This document shows positions 62,124 through 64,000 of a DNA stretch of 64,000 nt, in pieces. Origin of the DNA: Bacillota bacterium (GTDB lineage Bacteria > Bacillota > Clostridia > Tissierellales > MES13). Within the stretch, counting starts at the first letter, position 1. Every line of letters begins with the position of its first letter. The stretch spans positions 1 through 64,000 of the forward strand of contig VENA01000017.1 in the NCBI GenBank assembly GCA_009711785.1, written 5' to 3'. The notes beneath the pieces were generated by a model, which had not been told where the DNA came from, did not search any database, and saw only the letters and a list, made by a program, of their open reading frames with translations. A program made the position numbers and the translations under genes.

Positions 62124-64000
62124 ATGTCAAAAGTACAGATAACTTTACCTGATAATTCAAAACGAGAGTATGATAATGGAGTAAAGGTTATTGACGTTGC
62201 AAAGGATATTAGTGAAGGTTTAGCAAGAGCAGTTGTTGGAGCAAAAGTCAATGGAAAATTAGTAGGACTAAAATATGAAATGAATGAGGATTCTGAGCTA
62301 ACCTTATTAAAATTTAATAGTGATGGAGGAGAGGAAATATACAGACATACTAGTGCACATATATTAGCACAGGCTGTAAAAAGATTATTTCCAGATACAA
62401 AGTTAGCTATAGGACCTGCTATAGATAATGGTTTTTATTATGACTTTGATACAGAACATAGATTTACACCAGAAGATTTAGAAAAAATAGAAAAGGAAAT
62501 GAAAAACATAGTTAAAGAAAGACTTGAGATAGAAAGATTTGAACTTCCAAGGGATGAGGCTTTAGAGTTTTTAAAGGAAAAACAAGAAGATTATAAAGTT
62601 GAATTAGTTGAAGATTTACCTGAAGATTCTATTATATCTTTTTATAGACAAGGAGATTTTGTTGATTTATGTGCAGGACCTCATTTACCGAATACAAAGA
62701 AAGTAAAGGCAATTAAATTATTAAACATAGCAGGAGCATACTGGCGTGGAGATGAAAATAGAAAGATGTTACAAAGAATATATGGTACTTCTTTCGAAAA
62801 GAAAAAAGAGTTAAAAAAATATTTAAAGAGATTAGAAGAAGCTAAGAAAAGAGACCACAGAAAGATAGGAAAAGAACTTAAATTATTTACATTAGAAGAA
62901 GAAGGACCTGGATTTCCATTTTTCTTACCTAGAGGAACAGAACTTAAAAATGCATTACTTGATTATTGGAGAGAAGTTCATAAGTTAGCTGATTATGTAG
63001 AAGTTGAAACTCCAATAATATTAAATAAAAAACTATGGGAAACTTCAGGACATTGGTTCCATTACAAAGAAAACATGTATACTTTAAAAATAGATGAAGA
63101 AGATTATGCAATAAAACCAATGAATTGTCCTGGTGGTATGTTGGTATACAAAGATGAAATGCATTCTTATAGAGATTTCCCATTAAGAATAGGAGAGATA
63201 GGTAGAGTTCATAGACATGAATTATCAGGAACTTTACACGGATTAATGAGGGTAAGAGCTTTTACTCAGGATGATGCCCACATATTTATGTTACCAGAAC
63301 AAATTAAGGATGAAATTAAAGGTGTTGCTAATAAAATAGATGAAATATATTCTAAATTTGGTTTTAAATATCATGTTGAACTATCAACTAGACCAGAAAA
63401 TTCATTAGGTAGCGATGAAGATTGGGAACACGCTGAAAAGTCCTTAAAACAAGCGTTAGATGAGCTTGATTTACCTTATATAGTTAATGAAGGAGATGGA
63501 GCTTTCTATGGACCTAAAATAGACTTTCACTTAGAAGATTGTATAGGTAGAACATGGCAATGTGGTACTATACAGCTTGATTTTCAATTACCTCAAAGGT
63601 TTGATTTATCATATGTAGGAAAAGATGGAGATAAACATAAACCAATCGTTATCCATACAGTTGCCTTTGGAAGCATTGAAAGATTTATAGGTATTTTAAT
63701 TGAACATTATGCAGGTAAGTTTCCAGTTTGGCTATCTCCAGTTCAAGCTACTATTTTACCTATATCAGATAAATTTAACGATTATGGAAAAGAAATTAAA
63801 AAGAAATTAAAGAAAAAAGGTATTAGAGTAGAGATGGATACTAGAGCAGAGAAAATTGGGTATAAAATAAGAGAAGCTCAACTTGATAAGATACCTTATA
63901 TGTTAATAGTAGGGGAAAAAGAAGTTGAAAGTAAGACAGTATCAGTAAGATCTAGAGATGAAGGAGATAAAGGAGCAGTAGATATAAATAAATTTATAGA
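62124..64000 (+). CDS. thrS: threonyl-tRNA synthetase (3' end outside window)
   Basis: A class II synthetase, about 625 codons visible of a usual 635-640, so only the last few residues are missing. An N-terminal TGS domain (ITLPDNSKREYDNGVKVIDV), the second editing domain with YRHTSAHILAQAVKRLF and the metal Cys segment DLCAGPHL, then the catalytic core (KPMNCPGGM; RVRAFTQDDAH; FYGPKIDFHLED) and an anticodon domain (WLSPVQATILPISDK) are seen. ATG 62124 follows GAGGAGGGAG. It is controlled by the Thr T-box. Confidence 0.96.
   Translation, partial: MSKVQITLPDNSKREYDNGVKVIDVAKDISEGLARAVVGAKVNGKLVGLKYEMNEDSELTLLKFNSDGGEEIYRHTSAHILAQAVKRLFPDTKLAIGPAIDNGFYYDFDTEHRFTPEDLEKIEKEMKNIVKERLEIERFELPRDEALEFLKEKQEDYKVELVEDLPEDSIISFYRQGDFVDLCAGPHLPNTKKVKAIKLLNIAGAYWRGDENRKMLQRIYGTSFEKKKELKKYLKRLEEAKKRDHRKIGKELKLFTLEEEGPGFPFFLPRGTELKNALLDYWREVHKLADYVEVETPIILNKKLWETSGHWFHYKENMYTLKIDEEDYAIKPMNCPGGMLVYKDEMHSYRDFPLRIGEIGRVHRHELSGTLHGLMRVRAFTQDDAHIFMLPEQIKDEIKGVANKIDEIYSKFGFKYHVELSTRPENSLGSDEDWEHAEKSLKQALDELDLPYIVNEGDGAFYGPKIDFHLEDCIGRTWQCGTIQLDFQLPQRFDLSYVGKDGDKHKPIVIHTVAFGSIERFIGILIEHYAGKFPVWLSPVQATILPISDKFNDYGKEIKKKLKKKGIRVEMDTRAEKIGYKIREAQLDKIPYMLIVGEKEVESKTVSVRSRDEGDKGAVDINKFI

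Overview
The window comes from a low-G+C, spore-forming anaerobic Firmicute, most likely a clostridium of the Tissierella/Sporanaerobacter kind (the genus is inference). The signs seen are very AT-rich codon use, strong purine-rich ribosome-binding sites, frequent GTG and TTG starts, two alpha/beta-type small acid-soluble spore proteins, PdaB-like and YtxC-like sporulation proteins, pyruvate:ferredoxin oxidoreductase, three T-box leaders and a lysine riboswitch. No ribosomal RNA, CRISPR array, integrase or complete insertion sequence was found.

Layout. 0-9 kb: a GNAT acetyltransferase cut by the left edge, a zinc-finger protein, an intact ABC-2 exporter pair, PhnA, an AIM24-like protein, T-box/trpS and a PAS-GGDEF-EAL protein. 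8.6-21.6 kb is an accessory and decaying block: SelO, broken reading frames with in-frame TAG codons, an SLH-anchored GH18 glycosidase, an orphan ABC substrate-binding lipoprotein plus two fragments that match it, an ABC ATPase with two lesions beside its intact permease, several short membrane or secreted proteins of unknown function, and small peptides. 21.7-31.3 kb: pgsA, T-box/valS with a small membrane ORF between them, folC, a beta-propeller protein and a P-type calcium pump. 31.4-37.7 kb: small spore proteins, a short Na/Pi-type transporter, YibE/F, PdaB, a divergent Mur ligase and an SSB-like protein. 37.9-40.8 kb: a solitary N6-adenine DNA methyltransferase with a small membrane peptide upstream, then hpt. 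40.8-48.3 kb: a lysine/diaminopimelate locus using the N-acetyl branch. On the minus strand a lysine riboswitch is followed by lysC-asd-dapA-dapB-dapH-aminotransferase, and the acetyl-DAP deacetylase is divergent. 48.3-57 kb: CPBP protease, SASP, methyltransferase, cold-shock protein, Hsp33, a methionine gamma-lyase-like enzyme, PFOR and a small DUF3787-like protein. 57-64 kb: a tRNA-Phe/Gly/Cys cluster, a DUF6873-like protein, YtxC, a DUF445 protein, CstA, and T-box/thrS running off the right edge.

Functional threads. Three aminoacyl-tRNA synthetases are each read through a T-box whose specifier codon can be identified (UGG, GUA, ACU). Lysine/DAP synthesis is gated by a riboswitch, but the deacetylase needed for the same branch lies outside it. 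The orphan adenine methyltransferase has the architecture of CamA, the sporulation-linked methylase of Clostridioides difficile, and no restriction partner is visible. The 10-21 kb block looks like a former transport or peptide locus in several stages of decay and holds most of the unexplained sequence.
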